This document shows positions 1-11,244 of a stretch of DNA of 64,000 nt, piece after piece. Source of the stretch: Sophora flavescens (Eukaryota; Streptophyta; Magnoliopsida; Fabales; Fabaceae); assembly GCA_030762895.1 (NCBI GenBank), contig CM061070.1, positions 74,945,804 to 75,009,803 of the forward strand, read 5' to 3'. The position numbers and the translations under genes were made by a program. The notes beneath the pieces were generated by a model. It was not told the DNA's origin. It ran no database searches and was given only the letters and a program-made list of their open reading frames with translations. The number at the start of each line of letters is the position of its first letter. Position 1 is the first letter of the stretch.

Positions 1-1
1 A

Positions 2-2105
2 CCTCAACACAATGGCCTTGTTGAAAGGAGAAATAGAACTCTGATGAATATGGCAAGGTGCATGCTGAAAGGAAAGGAGATGCCACAATGTTATTGGGGT
101 GAAGCCGTGTCTACTGCAGCCTATGTCCTTAATAGATGCCCCACTAAAAGAATGGAGAATGTGACTCCAGAGGAAGCTTGGACAGGAAGCAAGCCTAGAG
201 TTGATCATCTGAGGATCTTTGGGTCCTTATGCTTTAGACATGTTCCTGACCAAAGGAGCAGAAAACTAGATGATAAAAGTGAAGCCATGGTTCTAGTAGG
301 ATACCATCCCACAGGTGCCTACAAATTGTACAATCCTTGTTCGAAAAAGGTTGTAATCAGCAGAGATGTGGTTATTGATGAGAAGGCAACCTGGAATTGG
401 AAGGAACACAATACTGGGATGAAAGTCAGTATTCTACACTCACTTGATTCAGATCATCAAATATCTGAGTTAAGTGAAGATAGTGCAAAGAAATGACCGA
501 TCGAACAGCAGGCCACAAAGGAATAGAGCACCACCAGTGAGACTGACAGACTATGAGGTGTTCACTGATCAGGAAATCACAGCAGAAGGTGAATTAGTTC
601 ACCTTGCTTTCTTTGCAGACACAGAATCAATGAACTGGGAACAAGCTATCAATGAAGAGGTATGGCAGAATGCAATGACGGAAGAGATGAATGCAATAGA
701 GAGGAACCACACATGGGAGCTTACTGAACTTCCACCTGACAAGAAGCCAATTGATGTCAAGTGGATTTTCAAGGTGAAACTAAAGCCAGATGGTTCGATA
801 GCCAAGCACAAGGCCAGATTAGTGGCAAAGGGATTCCTGCAGAAAGCTGGAGTGGATTATACAGAAGTGTTTGCACCAAATGGATGTAAAATCAGCATTC
901 CTCAATGGTCCACTAGAAGAGGAAGTCTATGTACTACAACCTCCTGGTTTTGAGGTAAGAGGGAAAAAAAGTAAGGTGTATAAGCTCCACAAGGCCTTAT
1001 ATGGCTTGAAACAAGCCCCTCGGGCTTGGAACAAGAGAATTGATGCATTTCTGTTGAAGCAAGGATTCTCAAAGTGTTCTGTGGAGTTTGGTGTATATGT
1101 GAAAAACAGTGATGGTGCTGGCCCGATCCTAGTGTGTCTCTATGTAGATGATCTACTTGTAACAGGAAGTGATTCAGCTGAAATTAATAAGTTCAAAAGG
1201 AGTATGCACTTGGAGTTTGAAATGACAGACCTAGGAATCCTCACTTATTTCCTAGGAATGGAGATAGAATACACAAGCAGTGGCATCATTCTACACCAGA
1301 GAAAGTACTCTCAAGAGATACTTAAGGGGTTTCGGATGGACTCTTGCAATGAGGCAGTGACTCCAGTCGAAACCAATGTAAAATTGCAGAAGGGTGAAGC
1401 TGAGAAATGTGTTGACAGCACCCTCTACAAGCAGATTGTAGGTTCCCTCAGGTTCTTATGCAATAGCAGGCCAGATATCTGTTGTGGTGTTGGCTTGATC
1501 AGTAGATTTATGAGTGATCCTAGAGCTTCACATATGGCTGCTGCTAAAAGACTATTGAGATATGTGAAAGGGACTGTCAACTTTGGAATTCTATTTCCTA
1601 AAGGAGCAGGGCAGATTGAGGAAGGACTTGAATCTTGGTCAGATTCAGATTGGTGTGGTGATAAGGTTGAAAGGAAAAGCACCTCAGGGTATTTGTTTAA
1701 GTTCCAGAATAGTCCAATTTCATGGAGCTCTCGAAAACAGAATGTGGTGGCCCTTTCTTCTTGTGAAGCAGAATACATAGCTGCTTCTAATGCAGCTTGT
1801 CAGGCTCTTTGGCTGGAATCTTGCTGGATGAAATGCAGATCGGTTATAGGAAACCAGTTCAACTCTTTGTTGACAACAAGTCCTCCATGAGTCTAGTAAA
1901 CAATCCAGTAGCACACGGTAGAAGCAAGCACATTGAAACAAGGTTTCACTTTCTAAGAGACCAGGTGAACAAGGAAAGGATCAAGCTGACTTATTGCTGC
2001 ACATAACTACAAATTGCTGATGTTCTAACAAAGTCAGTAAAGACTGATCGGTTTAGAAAGCTAAGGGAAATGCTAGGTGTTGTTTCCTTAGATAATTTGC
2101 ATTAA
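2..2105 (+). pseudogene. copia pol remnant: integrase C-terminus, RT, RNase H
   Basis: Integrase enters in frame at base 2 with the motif NGLVERRNRTLMNMARCM, which carries the third catalytic residue (E). It runs to a stop at 494-496. RT continues in another frame from about 474 and carries a DVKWIFKVKLKPDGS motif. A further frame change at about 872 goes with an internal deletion: VFAP is followed almost at once by HQMDVKSAFLNG, so roughly 25 residues expected between them are missing. YVDDLLVTG and the RNase H motif SSCEAEYIAA follow in the 871-1890 frame. The end of RNase H shifts frame near 1810 and has a stop at about 2007 before the natural end near 2105. At least three frameshifts, one deletion and one stop make this a dead polyprotein. 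Confidence 0.9.
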
Positions 2106-2112
2106 GGGGAAG

Positions 2113-2407
2113 TGTTATTCTATAATGCAAATGTAGATGTAGAATGGTAATGCAAATGCAAATGGAAAGTTAGTTAGCAAAGTTAGTTAGTAGTTGGAAA
2201 ACTAGTTGTTAGTCTGTTATGAAGTTAGTTACTGATGTGGGCAGTGTGGGACTTGATCAACTAGTGTATATAACTAGTGTGTATGTGTATCAAAGTGCAG
2301 TAATCAAAGATCTTGCTATTCACTGACTTCTCTCTCTCTCTCTAAGTTCTATACTCAAGTGTGTGTGAGTGCCTTTCATTGTGTGAGTTCCTCTTCATAC
2401 CCCAACA
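2113..2407 (+). repeat. 3' LTR of the Tork-like copia element (295 bp)
   Basis: It starts TGTTATTC and ends CCCCAACA, giving TG...CA ends with TGTT/AACA inverted termini. It directly follows the purine-rich tract AAGGGGAAG. A TATA-like stretch (GTATATAA) lies near 2266 and a short (CT)n run at about 2329-2342, consistent with U3 promoter and R regions. The matching 5' LTR is outside the window. Confidence 0.85.
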
Positions 2408-3250
2408 TTTTTAACAACCTAGGCCTTGGAATTTTTGGAATTGAGTTGGTTTCGCTGGAGGAATCTCCATTGCAAGTCACTGAAAACACTGCTGCCAGTT
2501 TCCAGATTTGATAATACTTTGAAATTTCACTCTTGTGGTCCTAACTATGTTTGGAGTATTTTTCTTAATCATGATAAAGTGAAGTATAGCAGGGCATTAA
2601 AAATCTAAAATGGTCTATATTTTGGTGAGACAGTTGTTTCAAAACCAAATTAGCCATTAAGGCCACATAAGTATTTGTGGGTGAGATATGTTTTTGTAAG
2701 CCCTTCAATTCCTTGAAGGTTAGGATATGGTACTAGCATTTAAGGGATGCCTGATTGTTGTCATAGAGCTCTGACTGCCATATCAAAATCTATTAAACTA
2801 GAATACTACAAGTCCTTCACACTTGAAGTAATCTAGTAAATGTTTTAAGTTAAAGTGCCCATGCTCATACTCATTTTGGGTTGTTTATTTGAATTTAATT
2901 GTTTATATATGTATATCCTTGCTTGAAGCATAGCTCACTGAGAATTATTTTTCTCACTAGGCTCTCTATTGTTTCAGATAAGCAGGTTTAGGTCCTTCGA
3001 AGGATTAAGAAGATAAAGAAGGAATTTCTTTAACTCAATATGTTTCATGGGAGCCTTGATATGTAACTGTCGGCTTCATAAACTGATTAAATGAAGTCCG
3101 AGAGTAGTTGTTTGTGTAATGATTTTCTTTTTCTTTTTTTTGAGTTTGTAAGGTTATGTGTAACCATTATGTTAAGACTATCTTATATGACTATCATTTG
3201 TAATGTGGATGTCTTGTGTTTCTTTTGAGATACTCACTTAAGGCATTACA
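2408..3250. other. AT-rich spacer; possible remnant of a gene 3' end
   Basis: No recognised gene. A 60-codon open frame at 2426-2608 (+) has no recognisable domain. Near 2930-2980 there is a pyrimidine tract and TTGTTTCAG resembling a splice acceptor. Downstream T-rich sequence resembles a plant 3' UTR. The flanking Tork-like element may therefore sit in an intron of an old gene, but nothing in the translation identifies it. Confidence 0.25.
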
Positions 3251-3251
3251 A

Positions 3252-3614
3252 TTTCAATATAAATTAACTGTAATAAGTTTTATTAGACCAATTTGATATT
3301 TTTTTAAAGTAATTTTAGTTTTTAAGTCCTTTGAATTAATAATTATTAATTATGGTCAAATATAAAAGATATCTTAAGATGAAAATTACTCGGAGTTGGG
3401 GATATATATTTTTATATAGAACCTAAACTTTTTATAGCCTAATAATACATAACATTTTTCAATATAAATTATTTGTAATAACTTTTAATAAAAATTTTTG
3501 ATATTTTTTAAAGTAATTTAAGTTTTTAAATCCTTTGAATTATTAATTATTAATTATGGTCAAATATAAAAAATATGTTAAGATGAAAGTTACTCTGAGT
3601 TGAGGATATATATA
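3252..3614. repeat. AT-rich direct duplication, two copies of about 155 bp
   Basis: Copy one (about 3252-3411) and copy two (about 3460-3614) share the blocks CAATATAAATTA, AAAGTAATTT, TTAATTATGGTCAAATATAA and AAGATGAAA with TTACTC following, in the same order about 208 bp apart. A more diverged third copy lies near 12030-12150. The unit is non-coding. It is probably part of the dispersed segment described for 3740-5345. Confidence 0.75.
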
Positions 3615-3619
3615 ATCAA

Positions 3620-3624
<5 letters not shown>

Positions 3625-3681
<57 letters not shown>
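3625..3681. repeat. (TA)n microsatellite, about 28 units
   Basis: Uninterrupted TA dinucleotides between the second AT-rich duplicate and the sequence TGATCTG. It is probably length-polymorphic and slippage-prone. Confidence 0.95.
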
Positions 3682-3684
<3 letters not shown>

Positions 3685-3739
3685 CTGTTAAATTGACGAG
3701 CACAAACTTTTCAATGGTATACCTTCCTTTCAGTTTATC

Positions 3740-5345
3740 ACTAAATATTTTTTAATTAATTAATTAATAATATAAAATGGTTCAAACAAGATCCATGTGT
3801 ATCTACAGTTTATATATAATCATGTTTATAACTACAATTTTAATATTATTATGTTTAAAATATAAACTTAAATTACAAATAAAAGTATAAGAGACTGCAA
3901 AGTAATATGCATTTTTATGAACGAATATTTCACAATGAATTTGAATAATTTTTTATTTATTTATACATTGTAAATACTAAATTCTGCATATAAACCAAAA
4001 TCGTAAGTGGATTAATGTTTTTTCGAACAACTAAAATAAATAAATGAAATACTTATTCAGTCTTAAATTTACTCACTAATTATAGTATAGAAAATTTCAA
4101 ATATACTTAGATTTAAACATGATTTTCAATCAAAAACGATTTTAAATATATACTAGTCATATTTTTCCAAATAAAAATTCATACTTGTACATGTAAGATC
4201 TCAGATAGTCCATGCAACGGATGGGAAATATTAGTTTTTTTTAAAAAAATCAATTCAGAAAGTACACATAATATCGGTAATTAATTTTTTTATTGAATTT
4301 TTTTTATTAAAAAAGATATACAACACAAATTCAACATCACTAAAAATCGAAAATGATGAATCTGCGAACAAACCGAAATCTTGATTGAATCTGTAATGGA
4401 TTGAAGCTGATCTACCGATCTGAACCAAACCAACACCGCAACAAGACGGGAAACCAAACGCCGTCGTAACAAGATGAGAACAAAACACCGCCGAACACAG
4501 ACGACGAAAATAAGGAAAAACATGAAAGAAAAACCAGATCTATGTGGAAAAACCACCTATTTAGATAAAAGGAGAAAAAAAAACAATGTAGAGGGGTGAT
4601 TCCAGGTCAAAAAATGGCCCAAAACCACCGCCTCCGATGGATGAGCAAGAAGGAAAAGAGGAGTAGAGGAAAGGTTGAGAGGCGACTCTAGGTTCTGCAA
4701 TTAAAAAAACAAAACAAAAAAAAAAAAAAAAAATCATTCACTTTTATCATACTTTTCATGATTTAAGTTTGCGCCTTAAACCGTGGTTCAAAAATTTCTA
4801 AAATTACTTCATATTTCGAGTATAGAAACTAATGCAATATTAATTTTTATTATTTTTTCATATAATTTCCTATTTTCATATATTTTACATGTAAAAAAGG
4901 AATCATATAAAAATTTAAGAGGTCTTATAAATTCACAAAATTAACTCGTGTAACAGAATCAAGAAAGACACGATACGAGATAGTACAATTCACTCTTCTT
5001 TTGTTCAATTATACCCCCAATCCATGAAAGTTATCAAATGATACGCATTATCGTGGAAAAGAGTTTTTTTTTTGGTTTATAGTTTTTTTTACTATCTTTT
5101 TTTTTTATCAAACTTTTTTTTTTTACTATCTGAATATACGGAGCCTTGACTCTTTTGTTTGAAATAATTTTTCTCCGTCTCTTCACCGTCCTACTTGGTA
5201 CATTATAACAAATCAACAAATTTAATATAAATTCGATTCAAGAATTTATGTCAGTTTCGTTGTTGTTGACAAGATCTTTCCCAAATATAGTTCCTTCAAT
5301 TGTCCAGGTGATCGAACATACATTTTTTATTTGGCAAGCTTGATC
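3740..5345. repeat. Uninterrupted copy of a dispersed AT-rich segment
   Basis: Blocks of this stretch recur elsewhere in the same order. 3740-4070 matches 12170-12480 (shared phrase AAACCAAAATCGTAAGT). 4757-4880 matches 38055-38180 (shared phrase CCTTAAACCGTGGTTCA). 5020-5345 matches 55545-55738 (shared phrases ATGATACGCATTATCGTGG and CAATTGTC with AGGTGATCGAACATAC following). It has no convincing coding capacity; short ORFs at 4255-4556 and 5034-5219 on the minus strand are low-complexity. It may be an old non-autonomous element or a segmental duplication around the small-peptide gene. Confidence 0.65.
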
Positions 5346-5541
5346 ATTCTAATTAAGTTCTACAACTATGTGGGAAATTAAAAAAGAAGTAATCTTGTTT
5401 CACTCATCCTAATCACCTACCTAAGTTGAAAAATCTTTAATAAAATACTGTAAAGTGAAAATGCTTGAAAAACACAGAAAAGACAATTTATTCCCTCATC
5501 TATTTTGACAAAGTCCATTATTACATAGTGAATGGCTCATT

Positions 5542-5730
5542 CTAGACAAGGGTTAGAACATAGGAAAAGCTATAAAGCTTTAGGGCTTTGTAGTTGCGTT
5601 TGGAGTTATCATAGCAACATAAATGATTATACTTGCAACATGCTTCAAATCCATGTGTTGTTCCTATCAAAGTGACAACGATAGAAACAAGCAGAAGCAC
5701 CACCTTCAACTTTTTCAACGAGACTTCCAT
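5542..5730 (-). CDS. Putative small secreted cysteine-containing peptide (62 aa)
   Basis: An intact 62-codon frame begins ATG at 5730 and ends TAG at 5542. The first 27 residues look like a classical signal peptide: basic MEVSLKKLK, then a hydrophobic core VVLLLVSIVVTLIG, then small residues before a likely cleavage site near THG/FEA. The mature part is short, with paired cysteines in ACCKYNHLCC and a basic patch NSKRNYK. I do not recognise the family. The four cysteines are too closely packed for a typical nodule-specific NCR peptide or plant defensin. A TATAAAT box lies about 75 bp upstream of the ATG, supporting a real promoter. The 5851-11239 retrotransposon starts about 40 bp beyond that box. 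It could be an orphan peptide gene, the first exon of a longer gene, or a chance ORF. Confidence 0.45.
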   Translation of the reverse strand: MEVSLKKLKVVLLLVSIVVTLIGTTHGFEACCKYNHLCCYDNSKRNYKALKLYSFSYVLTLV

Positions 5731-5804
5731 TGAAACTTAGCTCGGTTTACAAGGTAAAATGAACAAAATTAACTTATGATGGTATGTGAAATAGATAAAC
5801 ACAC

Positions 5805-5811
5805 ATTTATA
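5805..5811 (-). promoter_or_regulatory. Probable TATA box of the small-peptide gene
   Basis: On the minus strand the sequence reads TATAAAT within TTATAAATG. It lies about 75-80 bp upstream of the ATG at 5728-5730, leaving a normal plant 5' leader of roughly 45-50 nt. The copia target site (5846-5850) is about 35 bp further upstream. The core promoter is therefore intact, but upstream elements now lie 5.4 kb away. Confidence 0.45.
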
Positions 5812-5850
5812 AGCAAGTTAAAGGGATTTGGATCGGATTCTCTTATATTC

Positions 5851-6118
5851 TGTTAACTAAAAGGGTTTAGTTAATTAATTAGCAAGTTAGTTAGTTAAGT
5901 TAGTTTAGCAGTTAGCTTAAGCAGTTAGTGCAGCAACTAGTGCAGAGTTAGTTTTCTTTCTTTTTCTGTTTGCACATGTATATATATACCTATGTACTCA
6001 CTGATTTTATCTATGAATGAGAATTCACATTCTTCTAAATACTCAAGTTCTCCTCTGATGTTTCTCTCAGTTTTGCATCTCATTCATCAAGCTTTGTTCA
6101 TGGTGATGAAAGGTAACA
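5851..6118 (+). repeat. 5' LTR of the young copia element
   Basis: It begins TGTTAACTAA and ends GGTAACA. U3 contains several TTAGTTAG/GCAGTTAG short repeats. A TATA-like TATATATATACC lies near 5979-5990, followed by CTATGTACTCACTG, a likely R start. Confidence 0.97.
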
Positions 6119-6130
6119 TGGTATCAGAGC
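6119..6130 (+). promoter_or_regulatory. Primer binding site (tRNA-iMet type)
   Basis: TGGTATCAGAGC immediately follows the LTR end. This is the standard complement of the 3' end of plant initiator tRNA-Met used by copia elements. Confidence 0.95.
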
Positions 6131-6495
6131 TCCTTTCCTAGGGGCTCTGTTACCGCTGCGAACTCTTCTTCCTTCATTTCTCAGTCTCCTCTTGCTCAAT
6201 CAATCGCCAATTGTGTGATTGTTTAATCAATCTTCTTCGATTTCTGGAAGTTGATTCTTCCTTGACCTAATCGTTTGTTCAATCGATTTTCTCCAATTTC
6301 TGAAAGTCGATTTTCTTCTTGACCTAATCATTGAGGTCATAGCAATTCTTGTTTCAATCTCAGACGAATTGCAAAGAATCTTTGTTTGTTATCGCTGATT
6401 TGCGATATGCTTGAGTTTTTCTTTGAGAATCCAATCGCGATTATTCGCCTCTGATTTGTGGAGTTTCTTTTGCATCCTTAATTGATTTTTGAAGA

Positions 6496-9400
6496 ATGGC
6501 AGAAACTGAAGAAAATGTGGCAAATGCGAATCAAATTGTTCCAGTGAATGTCACTGCAGATTTCACTAGTCCATATTACATGATACAGAATGAAAGTCCA
6601 GGTGCAATTCTGGTTTCCGAAAAGATGAATGGTGATAATTACCACCAGTGGTCAAGATCGATGATCGTAGCACTCAGTTCCAAGAACAAGGAACAATTTG
6701 TGGATGGTACTTTACCAAAACCTCCAATTAATGATCCTGATTATAAGATTTGGTGTAGATGCAACAAATTGGTATTTGCCTGGCTCATACACTCATTGGA
6801 ACCAGAGGTCAAACAGACTGTGCTTTGGATGGAAAATGCTCATGAAGTTTGGAAAGATCTAAAAAAGAGGTATTATCAGGGAGATATATTCAGAATTTCA
6901 GAAATACAAGAAGAAATCTACATGTACAAGCAAGGTGATGCTTCTATCACTGCTTATTTTACACATCTAAAAGGACTTTGGCAGGAAATTGAAAATTTTA
7001 GGCCTATTCCTTCATGTACATGCCAAATCACTTGCTCATGCCAATTGGTTCCAACTATTAGAACATATATTGAGAATGATTATGTCATAAGGTTTCTAAA
7101 AGGATTGAATGAGCAATACTCAGCTGTAAGATCACAGATCATGCTTATGAAACCACTTCCTGATATTGGTGAAGTTTTCTCTATGTTGATTCAACAAGAA
7201 AGGCAAATGAAATTGATGTTTGATGAACCTAAAGTACTAATGAGTCCTAGTAATGGCAATTTTAGAGGTAGAGGAGCTGGTTATCGTGGCAGAGGAAATG
7301 GTTCTGGGAGCCGAGGAGAAAATGGCAGAGGAGGAAATGGTAGAGGCAAGAGCTCTAAGTATTGTACATATTGTAACAGAACAGGACATACAATGGATAC
7401 ATGCTATAAGAAGCATGGCTACCCCCCAGGCTACTTCCAAAGAAACAATAGTGCCAATAATTGTACACTAGAAGAAGAAATAGAAGATGATGACAGATCA
7501 GTGAGATCCTTGAGAATCAGAGAAGAAGGTGAGGATAACTCTAAAATGAGCTTCACACCTGAACAACATAAAGCCATTCTGGCTATGCTGCAGCATCCAA
7601 CAGGGCATCAGAATACCATCTCTCACAATGCAAATCAGATTGTGACTTACACTGCAGAAAAGACAGGTATTGTATGCACTGCTATGAACTCTCATGCTTC
7701 TGCAAATTGGATATTAGATACTGGGGCTACAGACCATGTATGTCACACTATATCCTTATTTCAATGCCATAAAAGGATAAGACCTATTCTCATCAAGCTC
7801 CCTGATGGATCTAAAGTGTCCACAGACATTGCTGGGACTGTAATTTTGTCTGATAAATTGTATCTCACAGATGTGTTGTTCATACCTCAGTTCACATTCA
7901 ATTTGATATCAGTCTCGAAAATGGTTAACTCCAATGACTGCAAACTGACTTTTGATTGTAATGCCTGTCATATACAGGACAGCATTACATTGAAGATGAT
8001 TGGTACAACTAGATTGCAAGGAGGCCTATACTCTATTAACTCAAGGGCAGGTTTATCCTTTACTTCCCCTTATGCAAATGTAGTTAGTTCCAATAAAAAT
8101 TGCATATGGCACATGAGATTAGGACACCCATCATATGAAAGATTGGCACAGTTAAGCAAATGTTTTCCATTTGTGAAAGGTAATAAACTCTCAGAGCCTT
8201 GTGATGTATGCTACATGGCAAAACAGAAAAGAATTCCTTTCTCAGATAGTATTACTAGATCAACTATTCCTTTTAATCTACTGCATATGGATATATGGGG
8301 ACCAATTTCGGTTTCCTCACTGTTTGGACATAGATACTTTTTGACAATTGTTGATGATTGTACAAGACATACTTGGCTTTTCTTCATGAAACTAAAGTCA
8401 GAGACTCGTGATCATATCAAGCGGTTCATTGCTCTTGTTGAAACACATTCAAAGACACATGTCAAGTTTATCAGGACAGACAATGGAAAAGAATTCATGT
8501 TGCATGATTACTATGCCCAAAAATGAATTCTACACCAAACCACATGTGTAGAAACTCCTCAGCAGAATGGAATTGTGGAAAGGAAACACCAACACTTACA
8601 TCGGCGTAGCTTCGAGCTCTTTTGTTCCAATCTAATGTTCCCAAATGTTTTTGGACACAAGCCATAAGCCATGCTGTGTTCCTGATTAATAGGATGCCAA
8701 CACCTTTGTTGAAAAACAAATCCCCTTATCAGGCATTATTCAATAAGCTCCCAGAGATTGATCAGTTAAGGGTATTTGGATGCTTGAGTTATGCCACCAC
8801 TCTTTCAAATCATAGGAAGAAACTTGACACACGATCCAGAAAATGTGTTCATCTTGGAATCAAGACTGGCACAAAAGGATATTTGCTGTTTGATCTTAAA
8901 ACTAGAGAGCTGTTTCTCTCTAGAGATGTTGTCTTTCATGAAGACAAATTCCCTTTCAGTGACAACTCCACACCCCTTAGTCATGACAGTATCATGAGAC
9001 CTTATCCTATTGCCACCACAAATGACAATAACTCACCCTATGACCCTTGGTACCCGAACCCCACCATCACCACAACAAACCCAACAAGCCATTCTCAACC
9101 TGCTCAAATCCCAGATTCTCAACCTACTCCAATCTCAAATGCACAACCTGCACAAACTGATCATGTTCCCTCATCCACACATACTCCTCTTATCCAATCA
9201 CCTCAAAATGAAACTTCATCTCATTCTACACCAATCCAACCATCTTCAATTCCCATCAGAACATCTAATAGGCCCAAGAAACCACCTTCATACCTTCAAG
9301 ATTATCATTGTTCACTTCTTAATACCAATGCCAATACTTCACACACCAAATACCCAATCTCTCATTATGTTTCTTATGAACATCTATCACCAAAACATAA

Positions 9401-10944
9401 ACATTTCTCCTTAGCTATTTCCACTGCATCTGAACCTGAGTCATACCATGAAGCAATACAACATCCAGCATGGCAAGCAGCCATAAATTCAGAACTGGCA
9501 GCTTTACACAAGAATCACACTGGTGCTAAATACGAGGCCACCTGATAAGCCACTTGTAAGTTGTAAATGGCTATTCAAACTTAAACATCATGCGGATGGC
9601 ACAATAGAAAGGCACAAGGCTCGATTAGTAGCTCGAGGATTCACACAGACAGCAGGGCTGGACTATCTTGAAACTTTCAGTCCAGTAATCAAGATGACTA
9701 CAGTTCGGTTGATATTGGCTTTAGCTTCCTCTCACAACTGGTTCTTACAGCAATTAGATGTAAACACAACATTTTTGCATGGTGATTTGTTGGAAGATGT
9801 TTATATGCAGATCCCACCTGGTCTAGGGGTGCCTGGTCCAAATCTTGTATGCAAATTACAGAAATCTCTCTATGGGTTGAAGCAAGCCAGCAGACAGTGG
9901 AATGCCAAACTCACAGAAACCTTGATTCAATCGGGATATGTACAATCTAAAGCTGATTACTCTTTGTTCACAAAGAAAGATTCCAAGGGCTTCACAGCTA
10001 TCTTAGTTTATGTGGATGATCTGGTCCTTACAGGCAACAACCTTACTGAAATTAATGCTATCAAAGTCTTGCTGGACCAGAAATTCAGCATCAAGGACAT
10101 TGGAGATTTGAAGTATTTTCTGGGATTTGAAGTAGCAAGATCCAACTTAGGTATCTTACTCTATCAGAGAAAATACTCATTAGACTTGCTACAGCACACA
10201 GGTCTTTTGGGATGCAAGCCTTGCTCCACTCCTATGGACCCAAAGCTCAAGCTAAGCAAGGAAATAGGCAATCAACTTTCAGATTCTTCTCATTACAGAC
10301 GCCTCATTGGAAAACTGCTCTACTTAACCCACACACGTCCTGATATCTGTTATGCAGTGAGTAGATTGAGTCAATTCCTTGACTCTCCCACAGACATCCA
10401 TCAACAAGCAGCTTTCAGAGTCATTCGATACCTCAAAAAGGCTCCAGGTTCTGGTGTATTCTTCCCTTCAACATCTGATCTTTATCTCAGAGGTTTCACT
10501 GACTCTGATTGGGGGGCTTGCCTCGATTCTAGGCGCTCCATCACAGGATTCTGTTTCTTCTTTGGCAATGCTCCTATATCATGGAAGAGCAAGAAACAGA
10601 ATGTCATCTCACGCTCCTCTGCTGAAGCTGAGTATCGGGCATTGGCTCAAGGAACCTGTGAGGCTCAATGGTTACTCTATCTTCTACAAGATCTACACAT
10701 TCCTCATCCAAAACCAGTTGCCATTTACTGTGACAACCAATCTGCCCTACATATAGCTGCTAATCCGGTATTTCACGAACGCACTAAACACATTGAGCTT
10801 GACTGCCACTTGGTCCGTGACAAGGTACTAGCAGGAGTCACACACCTTCTTCCCATCTCTACTGAAAAGCAAATCGCAGACATTCTCACTAAACCACTGC
10901 ATCCTGGCGCCTTTCACAAAGATTTCAATCCAAGCTTGGAATGA
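6496..10944 (+). pseudogene. gag-pol of the young copia element, disrupted
   Basis: The first block (6496-8526) starts ATG GCA GAA after a 377-bp leader. It encodes gag (residues about 35-245), a CCHC zinc knuckle near residue 289 (CTYCNRTGHTMDTC), protease (WILDTGATDHV near 405) and integrase with HHCC finger (HMRLGHPSYERL...CDVC near 538). The catalytic Asp residues are in LHMDIWGP and TDNGKEF. It ends at an in-frame TGA (8524-8526) where NG is expected. A frameshift follows before 8622. The integrase C-terminus and linker occupy 8622-9545. Another frameshift near 9523 leads into an intact RT/RNase H block (9523-10944) with YVDDLVLTG and SRSSAEAEYRAL. The extreme C-terminus also appears shifted near 10920. 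The RT core is well preserved. Confidence 0.93.
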
Positions 10945-10963
10945 TTGACATTCACTCCAGCTT

Positions 10964-10972
10964 GAAGGGGGG
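10964..10972 (+). promoter_or_regulatory. Polypurine tract of the young copia element
   Basis: GAAGGGGGG directly abuts the 3' LTR start TGTTAAC and is the expected plus-strand priming site. Confidence 0.9.
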
Positions 10973-11239
10973 TGTTAACTAAAAGGGTTTAGTTAATTAA
11001 TTAGCAAGTTAGTTAGTTAAGTTAGTTTAGCAGTTAGCTTAAGCAGTTAGTGCAGCAACTAGTGCAAAGTTAGTTTTCTTTCTTTTTCTGTTTGCACATG
11101 TATATATATACCTATGTACTCACTGATTTTATCTATGAATGAGAATTCACATTCTTCTAAATACTCAAGTTCTCCTCTGATGTTTCTCTCAGTTTTGCAT
11201 CTCATTCATCAAGCTTGTTCATGGTGATGAAAGGTAACA
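10973..11239 (+). repeat. 3' LTR of the young copia element
   Basis: 267 bp, identical to the 5' LTR apart from one substitution and one 1-bp deletion. It is followed by the target duplicate TATTC. Confidence 0.97.
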
Positions 11240-11244
11240 TATTC

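Larger units (their letters stand above)
1..2407 (+). mobile_element. Ty1/copia (Tork-like) LTR retrotransposon, 5' end outside window
   Basis: The window opens inside the integrase of a copia element. It continues through reverse transcriptase and RNase H to a polypurine tract (about 2104-2112) and a 3' LTR (2113-2407). The order integrase, RT, RNase H is diagnostic of copia. The integrase tail reading YHPTGAYKLYNP and the RT motif YVDDLLVTG resemble the Tork lineage, though the lineage call is by eye. The 5' LTR, gag and protease lie upstream of the window, so target duplication and LTR age cannot be assessed. Several frameshifts make the element non-functional. Confidence 0.9.
5851..11239 (+). 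mobile_element. Complete young Ty1/copia retrotransposon (5389 bp)
   Basis: LTRs of 268 bp (5851-6118) and 267 bp (10973-11239) both run TGTTAACTAA...AAAGGTAACA. They differ at only two positions: G/A in CAGAGTT versus CAAAGTT, and one T in a TTT run. The 5-bp target duplication TATTC is perfect (5846-5850 and 11240-11244). An initiator-tRNA-Met-type primer site follows the 5' LTR, and a polypurine tract precedes the 3' LTR. Internal order is gag, protease, integrase, RT, RNase H. The gag type (MNGDNYHQWSRSMIVAL) resembles Ale/Ivana-like families. Despite near-identical LTRs the coding region is broken at several points, so it was probably mobilised in trans. Confidence 0.97.

Noticed and set aside
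2426..2608. 60-aa ORF as a gene
   Set aside because: No signal, domain or start context; kept only as a possible degraded gene 3' region.
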